Of a stretch of 64,000 nucleotides of DNA, positions 51,877 through 61,320 are shown in pieces. The DNA is from Gemmatimonadota bacterium (GTDB taxonomy: Bacteria > Gemmatimonadota > Gemmatimonadetes > Gemmatimonadales > Gemmatimonadaceae). The stretch is from assembly GCA_014192065.1 (NCBI GenBank), contig BJHH01000005.1:117992-181991 (forward strand). Direction: 5' to 3'. The translations under genes were made by a program, and so were the position numbers. Within the stretch, counting starts at the first letter, position 1. Each line of letters opens with the position of its first letter. A model generated the notes under the pieces. That model did no database searches, had not been told where the DNA came from, and worked only from the letters and a program-made list of their open reading frames with translations.

Positions 51877-51909
51877 AGCAGCCTGGGCTGGGCCCCGCTG
51901 GGCCCCGGC

Positions 51910-52305
51910 CTAAAAGCCGAGGTACGTCCTCACCCGAGGTTCGATCCGATCTGGACCCCAGGGCGGTGACCAGACGAGGTTGATCTCGACCTTGCCGACG
52001 CCCTCGAGCGTCTTCAACTGCTCTTCGGCGTCCTTCATGATTTCCGGTCCCGATGGGCAGGCCGGCGACGTCAGGCTCATATCCACCGTGACGTCGTTGC
52101 CCGTGATGCGCACGTCGTAAATGAGTCCCATGTCAATGATGTTGAGGTTGACATCGGGGTCCTTCACGCGGCGTAGCGCAAGCTTCACGAGATCGGGCGT
52201 AATTCCACCCAGATTCGTGGTAGTCGTCGCTCCGGATTCGGGGCTCGGCGTCGCCGGTACCTGTTCGCCGTCCGGGGTCCCGACGGTGATTGCGTCGTCC
52301 GTCAT
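51910..52305 (-). CDS. MIP18/SufT-type metal-sulfur cluster assembly factor
   Basis: 131 residues: a Thr/Pro-rich N-terminus and a DUF59 domain from about residue 33 (ALRRVKDPDVNLNIIDMGLI, MSLTSPACPSGPEIMKD with the conserved Cys, VGKVEINLVWSPPWGPDRI). DUF59 proteins help mature Fe-S proteins, in bacteria often within suf clusters; here it stands alone 12 kb from suf. It follows the next gene's reading direction by 10 nt and convergently faces RNase D. Confidence 0.9.
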   Translation of the reverse strand: MTDDAITVGTPDGEQVPATPSPESGATTTTNLGGITPDLVKLALRRVKDPDVNLNIIDMGLIYDVRITGNDVTVDMSLTSPACPSGPEIMKDAEEQLKTLEGVGKVEINLVWSPPWGPDRIEPRVRTYLGF

Positions 52306-52315
52306 GCGCCGAAAT

Positions 52316-53770
52316 CTAGCGTTTTACGAGCGATTTGCTCGGGTTTGCCTTGGATGGCTTCGGGGAGGCTGCCGACGGCTTCGGAGCTGCTGACGCCTTC
52401 GAAGCTGCCGAAGACTTCGAAGTGGCCGAAACGGGCGCCTTCGGCGTCTTCTTTTTTGCGGCGGCGGCCTTCGACGTTGTGGCCTTCTTCACGGCCGCTG
52501 CCCGAGCCGCTGCGCTCATTCCGGTCGTCACGCGGCGTGCGCGGGACCGGAACGGCCGGTTCCAGTGTTCCGCGCGGTCAGCGCGGAACGATTCGGGGAG
52601 CATCGCGATAGCGAAGCGTTCATCGAGCACGGCCAGCGCGGCCGCATCGGTGACGTCCTGGCGGACGTCGGCGATCACGAGCGACGGGCGCCGTACCCGC
52701 GCGGCGTGTACCCGATTGGTGAGGAGCACGACGAACATCTCGCGATCGGGGTCGATCCAGAGCGACGTGCCGGTGTAGCCGGTGTGGCCGAACGCGCGCT
52801 CACCCAGATAGTCGCCGGCGCCATGATGGCCATCGGCGGCTTCCCAGCCAAGCGTACGTGTCTTTGACGCGCGTGCAGTGAACAACTGAACGGTGGAGTC
52901 GGCGATGATGCGCACGCCATCGTACTCGCCACGGTTCAGCATCATCTGGGCGAAGACCGCAAGGTCGCCGGCGGATCCAAAGAGGCCCGCGTGCCCGACG
53001 ACGCCGCCGAGCGTGAAGGCGTTTTCGTCGTGCACTTCGCCGCGCAGTGGGTAACCCCGAGGCGGCCTGACTTCGGTTGGGGCGATGCGGTATCGAAGCG
53101 AGTCAGCGGGCGTGAAGCCCGTGTTGCGCATGCCGAGCGGCTGGAAGACGCGGTCGTGGAGGAATCGGTCGAGTGGCTCTCCCGCGGCGCTCTCGACGAC
53201 CCAGCCGAGCATGTCAGCACCGAGGTCGGAGTAGACGGTGCCGGCGCCCGGCTTGTACTGGAGCTTTGTCGAAATGACGAGCTGCTTCGCGCTGTCGTGC
53301 GAGAGGTGTTTCCGCCAGAGTTCGCGCCCGGCGGGCAGTCCGCTCTGGTGCAGGAGCAGCATCCTGACCGTGACCAGATCCTTGAGGCCGCCTGAGAAGC
53401 CTGGCACGTACGTGGAGACCGGGGCATCGAGGCGGAGCTTGCCTTCATCGAAGAGCACCATCGCCGCAGTGGTCGTGCCGACGACCTTGGTGAGCGAGGC
53501 GAGATCGTAGATCGATTCGTCAGTGGAGACCGCACTGCTGGTTGCGCTCCACGACAGCTTACCAAACGCCTGTTCGTAAACCACCGAACTGCGCCGTCCG
53601 ATAATAACAGCGGCGCCAGGATAGCCGCCGGCGGTAATACCGCGGCGGACGATCCGGTCGATGTACTCGAGGCGTTCGGGCGACATCCCCACCTCGGCAG
53701 GCGCGCGCACGCGAAGCCCGTCGCCATGGAGGACGAGGAGCGCGGTAGCTAGGAGGAGGGCGATGTTCAT
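52316..53770 (-). CDS. Exported serine hydrolase with Lys/Ala/Ser-rich C-terminal tail
   Basis: 484 residues: a short Sec signal (MNIALLLATALLVLHGDG), then a class C beta-lactamase-fold domain with YDLASLTKVVG (SxxK), YSDLGADML (Y-S-D replacing Y-x-N) and FGHTGYTGTSLW (HTG motif). From about residue 420 the chain becomes a histone H1-like tail (KKATTSKAAAAKKKTPKAP and onward) to the end, more than 60 residues with almost no acidic groups. The tail may bind polyanions such as DNA, LPS or teichoic-like polymers. Related domains act as esterases or D-amino peptidases. Confidence 0.87.
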   Translation of the reverse strand: MNIALLLATALLVLHGDGLRVRAPAEVGMSPERLEYIDRIVRRGITAGGYPGAAVIIGRRSSVVYEQAFGKLSWSATSSAVSTDESIYDLASLTKVVGTTTAAMVLFDEGKLRLDAPVSTYVPGFSGGLKDLVTVRMLLLHQSGLPAGRELWRKHLSHDSAKQLVISTKLQYKPGAGTVYSDLGADMLGWVVESAAGEPLDRFLHDRVFQPLGMRNTGFTPADSLRYRIAPTEVRPPRGYPLRGEVHDENAFTLGGVVGHAGLFGSAGDLAVFAQMMLNRGEYDGVRIIADSTVQLFTARASKTRTLGWEAADGHHGAGDYLGERAFGHTGYTGTSLWIDPDREMFVVLLTNRVHAARVRRPSLVIADVRQDVTDAAALAVLDERFAIAMLPESFRADRAEHWNRPFRSRARRVTTGMSAAARAAAVKKATTSKAAAAKKKTPKAPVSATSKSSAASKASAAPKPSAASPKPSKANPSKSLVKR

Positions 53771-53848
53771 TCAGTGAATCGGATCGTCATGAAGTACGGG
53801 CCAACCCCTTACGAGTCAAGACGAACGGACGTTGGGTGGGCAACTGGG

Positions 53849-54637
53849 TCAGCGGGTGGTGTCGCGCACCAACCCCGGAGGAAGCTGGTAGAGGAGCTTT
53901 GCGGTGCGCAGGTCCTCTGGTGACAGCCGCAGGGTGTGGACGCGCGGCGCCATGATGCTGCCAGGGCTCGACGAGTGATCGAGTCCGATCAGATGTCCGA
54001 CTTCGTGGAGCGCGATGGCGTGCACCGCGTCACGGTCGTAGGTCTCGCCCACTGCCGAATGCAGTGCCACTTCAATGTCGCCGCCGACGATCCACCAATT
54101 CAGGTCGCGAGCCCAGAAAGTCTTACCTGCCGCCGTGTCCGGGAACCGCTCGACCCAGCGGAGTCGCACCTCGGCGCTGGCGGAATCGTCGACGAACAGG
54201 AATCGCACCGGAATGCCGGCGTTGGACCAGATGGAGAACGCATCGCGCGCGAGGTTTGGATAGTCGGGCCAGAAGTCCGTGACGTCCGGTTTGCGCTGCA
54301 CCCAGACGGTAATCGGGTTGTAGCGACGGTCCACCCAACGCGCGATGTGGTCACCGCGCGACGCGAGGATCTCGTCCAGGTACGTCATCGGCGCGCGGCC
54401 GGCCGTGATGCGCTGCGCGATTTCGGTAAAATCCTGCGGGCCGGGCGGCGGTAGCGTGGACGGCTGCACGCGCACGAGGTCGCCTTCCTGAGTGGTCAGT
54501 TCGATCGTCGCGGTCGAGTCGGGCAGAGCCTCCCGTGCTGCCGCCGCATCGCTGCGCGACATCTTGCCTGCCTGCAGGCCGACGACCAGGCTGAGCGCGA
54601 TGATGGTTGCGCCGACTGCGATTTGGGACTTGTTCAC
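53849..54637 (-). CDS. Matrixin-type zinc metalloprotease, membrane-anchored
   Basis: 262 residues: an N-terminal membrane anchor (IAVGATIIALSLVVGLQAG), a linker and a metzincin catalytic domain. The zinc site is complete: HEVGHLIGLDH (three His and catalytic Glu), followed by the Met-turn SPGSIMAPR. ITVWVQRKPD and RDAFSIWSNAGIPVRFLFVD are typical matrixin strands and helix. GTG 54637 overlaps the stop of the alpha/beta hydrolase (GTGA); an upstream in-frame start overlapping that gene is less likely. Substrate unknown, expected to act outside the inner membrane. Confidence 0.88.
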   Translation of the reverse strand: MNKSQIAVGATIIALSLVVGLQAGKMSRSDAAAAREALPDSTATIELTTQEGDLVRVQPSTLPPPGPQDFTEIAQRITAGRAPMTYLDEILASRGDHIARWVDRRYNPITVWVQRKPDVTDFWPDYPNLARDAFSIWSNAGIPVRFLFVDDSASAEVRLRWVERFPDTAAGKTFWARDLNWWIVGGDIEVALHSAVGETYDRDAVHAIALHEVGHLIGLDHSSSPGSIMAPRVHTLRLSPEDLRTAKLLYQLPPGLVRDTTR

Positions 54638-55554
54638 CCGCCGAGATCCCGTGTACCGAGAAAGGTCTGTACGCTGCCGAAGAACGCTGCGGGCTGTTCC
54701 CAAAAAGGCATGTGTCCTGCGCCGGGAATGCGCGTGACCGTCGCGCGCGGAATGCGCGCCGCGCTCGCCTGCGCGATGTCGGGGGGGATCAGGTCGCCAT
54801 CGCCGTGCACGAACAGCGTCGTGGCGCTGATCTGTTCGACGGCGCCTCGCCAGTCGTACCCTTCGCGGCGAAGCCTCGCCGCCACGGCCGCGCCAGTGAT
54901 GCTCGTCTCGCGCGGCGGACTAAACGCGAGCCCGAGTTCTTGGTCCACGAACCATGCGGGATAGATCGCGCGCGAATACTCGGCGTGCGTATCGGGATTG
55001 TCATCATGGAGCAGTCGCGGGTCGAGCGACTCGAGCAGTGCGCGCTCACGGCCGGTGAGCCGCGCGAGCGCCGCGCTGTGGAGGCCCGAAATCCATTCGC
55101 TCGTGAGGCCGACGGCGTTGACGACGACGAGCCGACGAACGCCCAGCGGGTCGCGCGCAGCCGCGAGCATCGCGATGCCACCGCCCCACGAGTGACCGAG
55201 GATGTCCCAGCGGGCGACGCCGAGTGCTTCTCGAATTGCCGGCAAGTCACCGGCGTCAAACTCGACGCGTGACTGGCGCGGCCCGGGCGCCGCCGCCGAT
55301 GCCCCACGGCCACGCAGATCATAAAACACCAACTGGCGCGTTGCCGCGAGTGGCGCGAGCGCCGGCCAGAGCAGCGCGTGGCTGTAGATCATCCCGCCGT
55401 TGATGCAGACGAGCGGCGTGGTACCCGCAACGGCCGGCGTCGTGAACACCGCGAATGAGAGGCCACGCGTTGTGACCGTCTGGCGCGTGAGGCGCGGCGA
55501 CCGCGGTTGGGTCTTTCTGAACGCGGTGTACCGGGTCTTGGCCGATTCAGTCAT
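54634..55554 (-). CDS. Alpha/beta hydrolase (proline-iminopeptidase-like)
   Basis: About 306 residues, no signal. LVCINGGMIYSHALLWP is the oxyanion HGG-like region, FYDLRGRGAS follows, nucleophile in ILGHSWGGGIAM, Asp in LFVHGDGDLIPP and His in PGAGHMPFWEQP. A helical cap lies between the nucleophile and Asp. It resembles prolyl iminopeptidases and epoxide-hydrolase relatives; reaction uncertain. ATG 55554 is used; a GTG at 55566 overlapping the queG stop is equally possible, in line with the overlaps elsewhere in this run of genes. Confidence 0.85.
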   Translation of the reverse strand: MTESAKTRYTAFRKTQPRSPRLTRQTVTTRGLSFAVFTTPAVAGTTPLVCINGGMIYSHALLWPALAPLAATRQLVFYDLRGRGASAAAPGPRQSRVEFDAGDLPAIREALGVARWDILGHSWGGGIAMLAAARDPLGVRRLVVVNAVGLTSEWISGLHSAALARLTGRERALLESLDPRLLHDDNPDTHAEYSRAIYPAWFVDQELGLAFSPPRETSITGAAVAARLRREGYDWRGAVEQISATTLFVHGDGDLIPPDIAQASAARIPRATVTRIPGAGHMPFWEQPAAFFGSVQTFLGTRDLGG

Positions 55555-55562
55555 CGGTTCGC

Positions 55563-56648
55563 TCACCTGTTTGGCGTGCGCGCGGCAATCTGCGCGATGG
55601 CCCATGCGGCGTGTTCCGGCACGAGGGGTGCGGCGTCGGTGAGCGCTTCGCTCAGCAACGCGGTGTCACGCGCATCGCCAACATTGCCGAGCACGACGGC
55701 GGCGTTGCGCTTGAGTCCGCCGAGTTTCGCGCGCTTCATCGCCGAGTTCCGGAACGTCGCGCGATACGTCTCTTCATCCATAGCGAGCAACTCCCTCGCG
55801 AGGCTGCGTGCATCCTTGGTGTCGAGCGCAGCGCGCGGGGCGAACGCCGGCTCGGCCAGTTCGCGCGCAAAGCTGATGTTCCAGGGGCAGACGTCCTGAC
55901 AGATGTCACAGCCGTAAAGCAGATCACCGATTTTCGGGCGCAACGTCTCTGGAATGGCATCGCGCAACTCGATCGTGAGGTAGGAGACGCACTGTGTCGA
56001 GTCGAGCGCACGCGGGGCGACCAGCGCATTGGTTGGACAGGCGTCGAGGCACTTTCGGCAGGTGCCGCAGCGGTCCTCTTCGAATGGCGCGTCGGGCTGA
56101 AGTTCGAGATCGGTGAACAGCGCCCCGATGAAGAAGAACGAACCGAGGCCAGGGTTGATGAGCAGGGTGTTCTTGCCAAACCATCCGAGCCCGGCCTGCC
56201 GCGCAAGGTCTCGTTCGAGCACGGGCCCCGTGTCCACGAAGGCGCGGCTGGAGCCGCCCGCCTGCGTCGTGAGCCACGTTCCCAGCGATTCGAGCCGGTC
56301 CCACATCAGCCGGTGGTAGTCGTCGCCGCGAGCGTATCGGGCGATGGGGCCGGTGGGCTGGGTGCCGCCGTAGTTCAGCCCGACGACGAGTGCCGATCGC
56401 ATGCCCGGCTGGGGCAGGCGCGAGTCACGCCGAAGTTCGGTGTGCCGCTCCATGTACTCCATCGTGCCGGCGTAGCCGTGGCCGAGCCACTCGTCGAAAT
56501 GGCTGGCGGTGTCGGCCGGCCCAAGCGTGGCGATGCCGGCGAGGTCAAAGCCAACTCCGTACGCCTTCGCCTTGAGCTGCGACGCCAGCGATTCTGCACC
56601 AGCGCCGCCGCCGGCACTGCGGCCGTCGCTTCCGGCCGTGGTGTTCAA
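55563..56648 (-). CDS. queG: Epoxyqueuosine reductase QueG
   Basis: 361 residues. Cobalamin- and [4Fe-4S]-dependent enzyme making queuosine in tRNA from epoxyqueuosine. N-domain: YGVGFDLAGIATLGPAD, YMERHTELRRDSR, ARYARGDDYHRLMWDRLE and the catalytic region AFVDTGPVLERDLARQAGLGW. Two [4Fe-4S] motifs: CGTCRKCLDACPTNAL and LYGCDICQDVCPWN. A C-terminal HEAT-like repeat domain follows (RNAAVVLGNVGD). The start is most likely TTG 56648, which overlaps the upstream stop as TTGA. Confidence 0.95.
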   Translation of the reverse strand: MNTTAGSDGRSAGGGAGAESLASQLKAKAYGVGFDLAGIATLGPADTASHFDEWLGHGYAGTMEYMERHTELRRDSRLPQPGMRSALVVGLNYGGTQPTGPIARYARGDDYHRLMWDRLESLGTWLTTQAGGSSRAFVDTGPVLERDLARQAGLGWFGKNTLLINPGLGSFFFIGALFTDLELQPDAPFEEDRCGTCRKCLDACPTNALVAPRALDSTQCVSYLTIELRDAIPETLRPKIGDLLYGCDICQDVCPWNISFARELAEPAFAPRAALDTKDARSLARELLAMDEETYRATFRNSAMKRAKLGGLKRNAAVVLGNVGDARDTALLSEALTDAAPLVPEHAAWAIAQIAARTPNR

Positions 56649-56893
56649 GGGGTTCGGCTTGCCCAGCGCGCGTAGCGCGCCACGTCGTCGGCCGACGGAA
56701 CGGCGTGGTGGTCGCCATAGGCAGTGTACATGCGCCACGCGGTGTAGCGGCGGTCTGGCAAGGGCAGGAAAGGCGGCTTCCGAAACCAGTTCCGGGAGCG
56801 GAATCGCCAGGCCACGCGCAAGAGGTCAACGGCGAGCGAAGGCTCGGCGAAGCACCGGATGGCAAGGCGGAGCGCGAGGGAGATCCACTTCAT
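56645..56893 (-). CDS. Small conserved-looking protein upstream of queG
   Basis: 82 residues, basic and aromatic-rich: MKWISLALRLAIRCFAEPSL, then RFRSRNWFRKPPFLPLPD and WRMYTAYGDHHAVPSADDVA. No named domain recognised. Accepted as a gene because its stop is overlapped by the queG start, its sequence is non-repetitive and its codon use matches its neighbours. An in-frame ATG 36 nt upstream (56929) is possible. Function unknown. Confidence 0.55.
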   Translation of the reverse strand: MKWISLALRLAIRCFAEPSLAVDLLRVAWRFRSRNWFRKPPFLPLPDRRYTAWRMYTAYGDHHAVPSADDVARYARWASRTP

Positions 56894-57012
56894 ACGGTGC
56901 AACTTCGCACTTGTGGCAGGCGGCATCAACGTGCAGGGGGCTCCGTCCGAGGCGTGGCACGCGCCAACAAGCGACTGCGGGTGGTGCGCGACCCGGATAT
57001 CATTCCGCGACG

Positions 57013-58329
57013 ATGTGGATGCATGGTGCGATGCCCTGGATGAGCCGGATCGCCTCGCATGGCTACTATCGCGTCTCGGTTGGCGGCGCGGAGCCGCCGC
57101 GCGAGGGGCCGGCGCTCGTCGTGGCGAACCACACCAACGCGCTGCTCGACACTGCGTTTGTCGTGCTGGCCTCGCAGCGGCGCGTGCGGTTCATGGCCAA
57201 GGCGCCACTTTTCACCTACCCGGGGCTCGGCTGGTTGGTGAAGGCGGTGGGGTCGGTGCCGGTGTACCGGCGGCAGGACGATCCCAAACTCGTCGCGCAG
57301 AATCTCGACGTCTTTCGCGAAGTCTATCGGGCCATCGCCGATGGTTTTGCCGTCGGAATTTTCCCTGAAGGGACGAGCCACAGTGCCTCGCACCTCCAAC
57401 CGCTTAAATCGGGTGCAGCGCGCATCGCGCTCGGGGCAGCGGAACAGTACGGGAAGGCGTTTCCGATCATTCCCATCGGCATGATGTTCATGGACCGCCG
57501 GACCTTTCGCAGCAAGGCGCGCGTGGTCGTCGGCCAATCCTGTATGTGGGACGATCTGGTGGGGCGCGGGCCTCGCGACCGCGAAGCCGTGCGCGAACTC
57601 ACGCGTCGCATTGAGGTCTCAATGCGCGCCGTCACGCTCAACCTGCACGACTGGAACGACGAAACGTTGGTGCGCGCCGCCGAGGAGGTGTGGTGCGCTG
57701 AGTTCGGCGGCGCGACCGATGATCGTGCCCAGATCGCCCGACTCGGGGCGACGACCCACACGCTCGCCCGGCTTCGGCTCAGAGACCACAGTGGCTGGCG
57801 CACCGTGGCACGCGAGCTTCGTGCGCACGACCGAGTGCTCGGCCGTCTCGGGATCACGCCGTCCACGTTGCGTGCGGAAACGTCGTCGCGCGGTGCGGTG
57901 CTGTGGCTCATGCGAAAGCTCCCGATGCTGCTGCTGACCCCAATCGCGCTCGCGGGGCTGTTGCTCCTCTGGATCCCCCGCGAGGTCACCGGCACGATTG
58001 CCACGAAGGCCTCGAAGAAGGAAGGTGACGATTCGGTTCCGACGTTCCGTGTCCTGTACGGCGGCGTGTTCTTTTTCATCTGGTTTGTGCTGCTGTCTGG
58101 CGCGGTGGGCGCGACGTGGGGATGGCTCGCCGCGCTCGGTACCTTTGTAGCGATGCCGTTTCTCGCATTCGGGGCGATGCGGGTCGGCGAGTCGCATCGG
58201 TTTGTCTGGCAGGCCATACGCCGGTACTTCGTGGTGCGCAAACATGCCGAGCGCGTGGCGGCGTTACGGCAGCGGCAACACCAGCTCGCTCAGAAACTGA
58301 AGGACTTGCTGCGCGAGGCGAGCGAGTAG
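57013..58329 (+). CDS. Glycerolipid acyltransferase (Gpt2/PlsC-like)
   Basis: 438 residues. The N-terminal PlsC domain has VVANHTNALLD, where His and Asp are separated by five residues instead of the usual four (NHxxxxD), as in the yeast Gpt2/Sct1 type; VRFMAKAPLF, IFPEGTSHSASHLQPLKSGA (block III, with the PLKxGA tail of that type) and IIPIGMMF (block IV) follow. After a helical region come two to three membrane helices (about 305-400) and a charged coiled-coil end. Probably sn-1 or sn-2 acylation of glycerol phosphates or a related lipid. Confidence 0.85.
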   Translation: MWMHGAMPWMSRIASHGYYRVSVGGAEPPREGPALVVANHTNALLDTAFVVLASQRRVRFMAKAPLFTYPGLGWLVKAVGSVPVYRRQDDPKLVAQNLDVFREVYRAIADGFAVGIFPEGTSHSASHLQPLKSGAARIALGAAEQYGKAFPIIPIGMMFMDRRTFRSKARVVVGQSCMWDDLVGRGPRDREAVRELTRRIEVSMRAVTLNLHDWNDETLVRAAEEVWCAEFGGATDDRAQIARLGATTHTLARLRLRDHSGWRTVARELRAHDRVLGRLGITPSTLRAETSSRGAVLWLMRKLPMLLLTPIALAGLLLLWIPREVTGTIATKASKKEGDDSVPTFRVLYGGVFFFIWFVLLSGAVGATWGWLAALGTFVAMPFLAFGAMRVGESHRFVWQAIRRYFVVRKHAERVAALRQRQHQLAQKLKDLLREASE

Positions 58330-58341
58330 TGGCTGGGCCTG

Positions 58342-59775
58342 CTACGCGTTGGCCAGCCAGCTCCGGCCGTCGCAGCGAGCTGGGTTAATCAGGCCAAGGG
58401 CGGCGAGCGCAGTCGGAAAGACATCGACCGTGCGCAGCGGTGTTTGCGCGACGGGCCGGTTCACGAGGAGCGGGACGGCCATGTGCTCGCGGTGCAGTGC
58501 GCCGTGCGCCGATACATGTGGAATCGGTTCCCACTTGGCGCGAAAATCCCACCCGCGTGCTGCGCTCAGGACGATGTCGCCGCATCGCGGGCTCGCGGCG
58601 AGCGACGAGATCTGTACTAGTGCGTCGGGGTACTCGCTCGAGACCGTCGCGTTGTGCGCGTCTGTCGAATCGAGATCGCGCAACTCGCCCAGTCCGAGCG
58701 GATCACCGGATTGGGGCAGGTACGAGACCTGTGCACCGCGCCAGCAGATTCGTGCGACGCCTCTCGTTCGGTGCCGGACCTCGCACTCCGCTGCCGATAC
58801 CGGAAGTATCAGCAGGTCGGTGGACTCCCGTGACATCAGGAGCTCAGTCAGCCATTCCCAGCGCTCGGCGAGCGCGGGCCACCACGGCCGGTCGCGACGG
58901 TTGAGGTCGAGCGAGATGTGCGCCATCGCGTTGCCGCTGACCATCACGGCCGCGCGGTGGCCGGCTCCCCAGGTCCACGGGTGGGCGCGTGTGCGCACGC
59001 TGTGCGACCGGAGCAGGCCGGTGAGATCCTCGTGCGTGTGCACGGGCGAGTGTCCGTGATCGCTTACGATCCAGAGGTGCATCTGCTCCCAGCGCCCATC
59101 GCGCTCGGCGTCGTCGCGAATTCTGGCGGCGGTCTGATCGACGATTTGCATCGCGGTGCGCACGAGCGGAGCGTCGTGCCCCAATGCGTGCGACGCCTTG
59201 TCGATACCGGTGAGCGCGCAGAAGGCAAACTGCGGGCGTTCGTGGGCGATGCGGTCGGCGACGAGCCTACCGACATGCCGGTCGATGGCGAGCCAGCCGC
59301 TCACATCGCCCCGAAAGTGCGTGAATGCCGCGCGCGTGACGAAGCGGGCCCCGCGCGCGACCTTTTCGCGGCGCGCGAGTCCGCGTTCAATCACGCTGAG
59401 CGCCGAGAGCCTTGAATCGACGAGTTCGAACATCGTCGGCGCAGCGGGATCGAGGTCGCGGCTGAGTTCGCGCAGGCCGAGGCCCACGTAGCTGCGTGAA
59501 AACACCGGCCATCTGGTGATGGCGCGCTCACGATCGTACCAACGGATTCCCGGCAGGCCGACGGGGCCGGGGAACCGACCCATCAGAAAGGGCGTATACG
59601 CGGGTCCGGTGACCGACGGAAAAACAGAAGTCACGGTGTGCAGCCCGCCCTCGGCCCGCAGCTTTGAAAGTGCCGGCAACTCCCCGCGATCCATCGCGGC
59701 GGCGAGGGTGTCCGGTCTCGCGCCATCCGCGACAAGGATGACGACACTGGGCGTCGCGAGGTCGCGGGAGGGCAC
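58342..59775 (-). CDS. Alkaline-phosphatase-superfamily phosphodiesterase (NPP-like)
   Basis: 477 residues. SVVILVADGARPDTLAAA supplies the first metal Asp, TSVFPSVTGPAYTPFLMGR the nucleophile Thr/Ser region, ALTGIDKASHALG the Asp/His pair, and WIVSDHGHSPVHTH the second Asp-His-His set, the order found in nucleotide pyrophosphatase/phosphodiesterase and phosphoglycerate-mutase-like enzymes. No signal peptide with the GTG start at 59775; longer in-frame starts read through low-complexity sequence. Substrate unknown. Confidence 0.82.
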   Translation of the reverse strand: MPSRDLATPSVVILVADGARPDTLAAAMDRGELPALSKLRAEGGLHTVTSVFPSVTGPAYTPFLMGRFPGPVGLPGIRWYDRERAITRWPVFSRSYVGLGLRELSRDLDPAAPTMFELVDSRLSALSVIERGLARREKVARGARFVTRAAFTHFRGDVSGWLAIDRHVGRLVADRIAHERPQFAFCALTGIDKASHALGHDAPLVRTAMQIVDQTAARIRDDAERDGRWEQMHLWIVSDHGHSPVHTHEDLTGLLRSHSVRTRAHPWTWGAGHRAAVMVSGNAMAHISLDLNRRDRPWWPALAERWEWLTELLMSRESTDLLILPVSAAECEVRHRTRGVARICWRGAQVSYLPQSGDPLGLGELRDLDSTDAHNATVSSEYPDALVQISSLAASPRCGDIVLSAARGWDFRAKWEPIPHVSAHGALHREHMAVPLLVNRPVAQTPLRTVDVFPTALAALGLINPARCDGRSWLANA

Positions 59776-59952
59776 GCGGGAAAGTAAACTCAGAGGAAGG
59801 CAAGTCGAAAACGGGTGTGGCCGGTGGGGCGGGGTGGCGGAGTACGCGAAGACGCCGGGCGGTGCGGACCTGATGGTGCCAGGGGTGAGTAGGCGGTAGA
59901 CAGTGCACGGTTGACGGTAGTCGTAGCACTGCCACGACAACGACAACGACAA

Positions 59953-61317
59953 ATGCCAACAAAAAAGAAGAAGCTGGCGGCGAAGGTGACCACAAAGGCG
60001 AAGCCGAAGCCGGGCGCGAAGCCGGGCGCGAAGCTAGCGGCGAAACCTGCGGCCAAGCCGGCGGCGCATCACGCATCCGCGGATCACCGCGAACCTGGCG
60101 GCTTCAAGGCGTCACGTCATGGCGCAACCAAGTGGAGTGCGGCGGGTCCGAAAGCGGCACAGAAGAAGGCCGCGGAATCACGCGAGGCGGCGGGAGCGAT
60201 ACAAGTCGCCGCCGAGGCGAGCCGGTTCCTCAAGGGCGCTCGCATTGCGCCGCGTCGCATCGACGGCAGCGAGACCGTCGAGCAGCTGGTTGACGGCGTG
60301 TTCCAGGCCTACAACGCGGGACGCCTTCGCGAGGCGTGCCATCTGTTCAGCGAAAAGATGTTGGCCAACGACGTCACGATCGGCCTGACGCTCACGGGCG
60401 CGCTGACACCGGCCGGGCTCGGGATGAGCTGCCTCATTCCGCTCATCGAGGCCGGTTTTGTGGATTGGATCATTTCTACTGGCGCCAACCTCTACCACGA
60501 CACGCATTTCGGGCTCGGACTCACGATGCACCGCGGCAACGCGACAGAAAGCGACGTACTGCTGCGCGAAGAGGGTGTCGTGCGCATCTACGACATCTTC
60601 TTCGACTACGACGTGCTGCTTTCGACCGACGCGTTCTTCCGGCAGATTATTCGCGGACCGGAGTTTCAGCGCACGATGTCGAGCGCCGAGTTCCACTGGC
60701 TCTGCGGCCGGTACGTAGCCGAGCGCGAGCGAATGCTCGGGATCGGCAACAAATCACTGCTTTCTACGGCATGGCGGTGCGGTGTGCCGATCTACACGTC
60801 GTCGCCTGGCGACTCGAGTATTGGCATGAATGTCGCCGCGCTCGCCCTCGAAGGCGGCAAGTGCATCATCGATCCGAACAAGGACGTGAACGAAACAGCG
60901 GCCATAGTACTCGGCGCCAAGCGCGGATCGGCCAAGGCGCGTGCGGGAAAGAGCGCCATCGTGATCATGGGCGGCGGTAGTCCCAAGAACTTCGCGCTGC
61001 AGACGGAGCCACAGATCCAGGAAGTGCTCGGCATCGACGAAAAGGGACACGACTACTTCCTGCAGGTGACCGATGCCCGGCCCGATACGGGCGGGCTCTC
61101 CGGCGCGACGCCGGCCGAAGCAGTGAGCTGGGGCAAAATTGACCCCGATCGCCTGCCGGATGCCGTGGTCTGCTACATGGACACGACGGTCGCGCTGCCG
61201 ATACTTACGAGCTACGCGATGGCGAAGCGGCGTCCGCGTCCGCTGAAGCACCTGTACGAACAGCGTCCGGCGCTGATGGCGCAGCTCGAGCGGGAGTTCC
61301 GGAAGGCGAACGGGTAG
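59953..61317 (+). CDS. Bacterial deoxyhypusine synthase homologue with basic N-terminal tail
   Basis: 454 residues. The first about 80 are a Lys/Ala/Pro tail with a short repeat ([20 protein letters not shown]). The rest is a deoxyhypusine synthase domain: [27 protein letters not shown] (NAD site), [12 protein letters not shown], Lys345 in [14 protein letters not shown] at the place of the catalytic lysine that carries the butylimine, and [14 protein letters not shown]. Bacteria lack eIF5A; homologues are thought to make homospermidine or related polyamines. No polyamine genes adjoin it. ATG 59953 is preferred to 59911. Confidence 0.9.
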   Translation: MPTKKKKLAAKVTTKAKPKPGAKPGAKLAAKPAAKPAAHHASADHREPGGFKASRHGATKWSAAGPKAAQKKAAESREAAGAIQVAAEASRFLKGARIAPRRIDGSETVEQLVDGVFQAYNAGRLREACHLFSEKMLANDVTIGLTLTGALTPAGLGMSCLIPLIEAGFVDWIISTGANLYHDTHFGLGLTMHRGNATESDVLLREEGVVRIYDIFFDYDVLLSTDAFFRQIIRGPEFQRTMSSAEFHWLCGRYVAERERMLGIGNKSLLSTAWRCGVPIYTSSPGDSSIGMNVAALALEGGKCIIDPNKDVNETAAIVLGAKRGSAKARAGKSAIVIMGGGSPKNFALQTEPQIQEVLGIDEKGHDYFLQVTDARPDTGGLSGATPAEAVSWGKIDPDRLPDAVVCYMDTTVALPILTSYAMAKRRPRPLKHLYEQRPALMAQLEREFRKANG

Positions 61318-61320
61318 GAG

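Noticed and set aside
51887..51907. Tandem GCTGGGCCCC units between RNase D and the DUF59 gene as a terminator
   Set aside because: Stem of only six pairs, no T-tract; may simply be a duplicated 10-mer.
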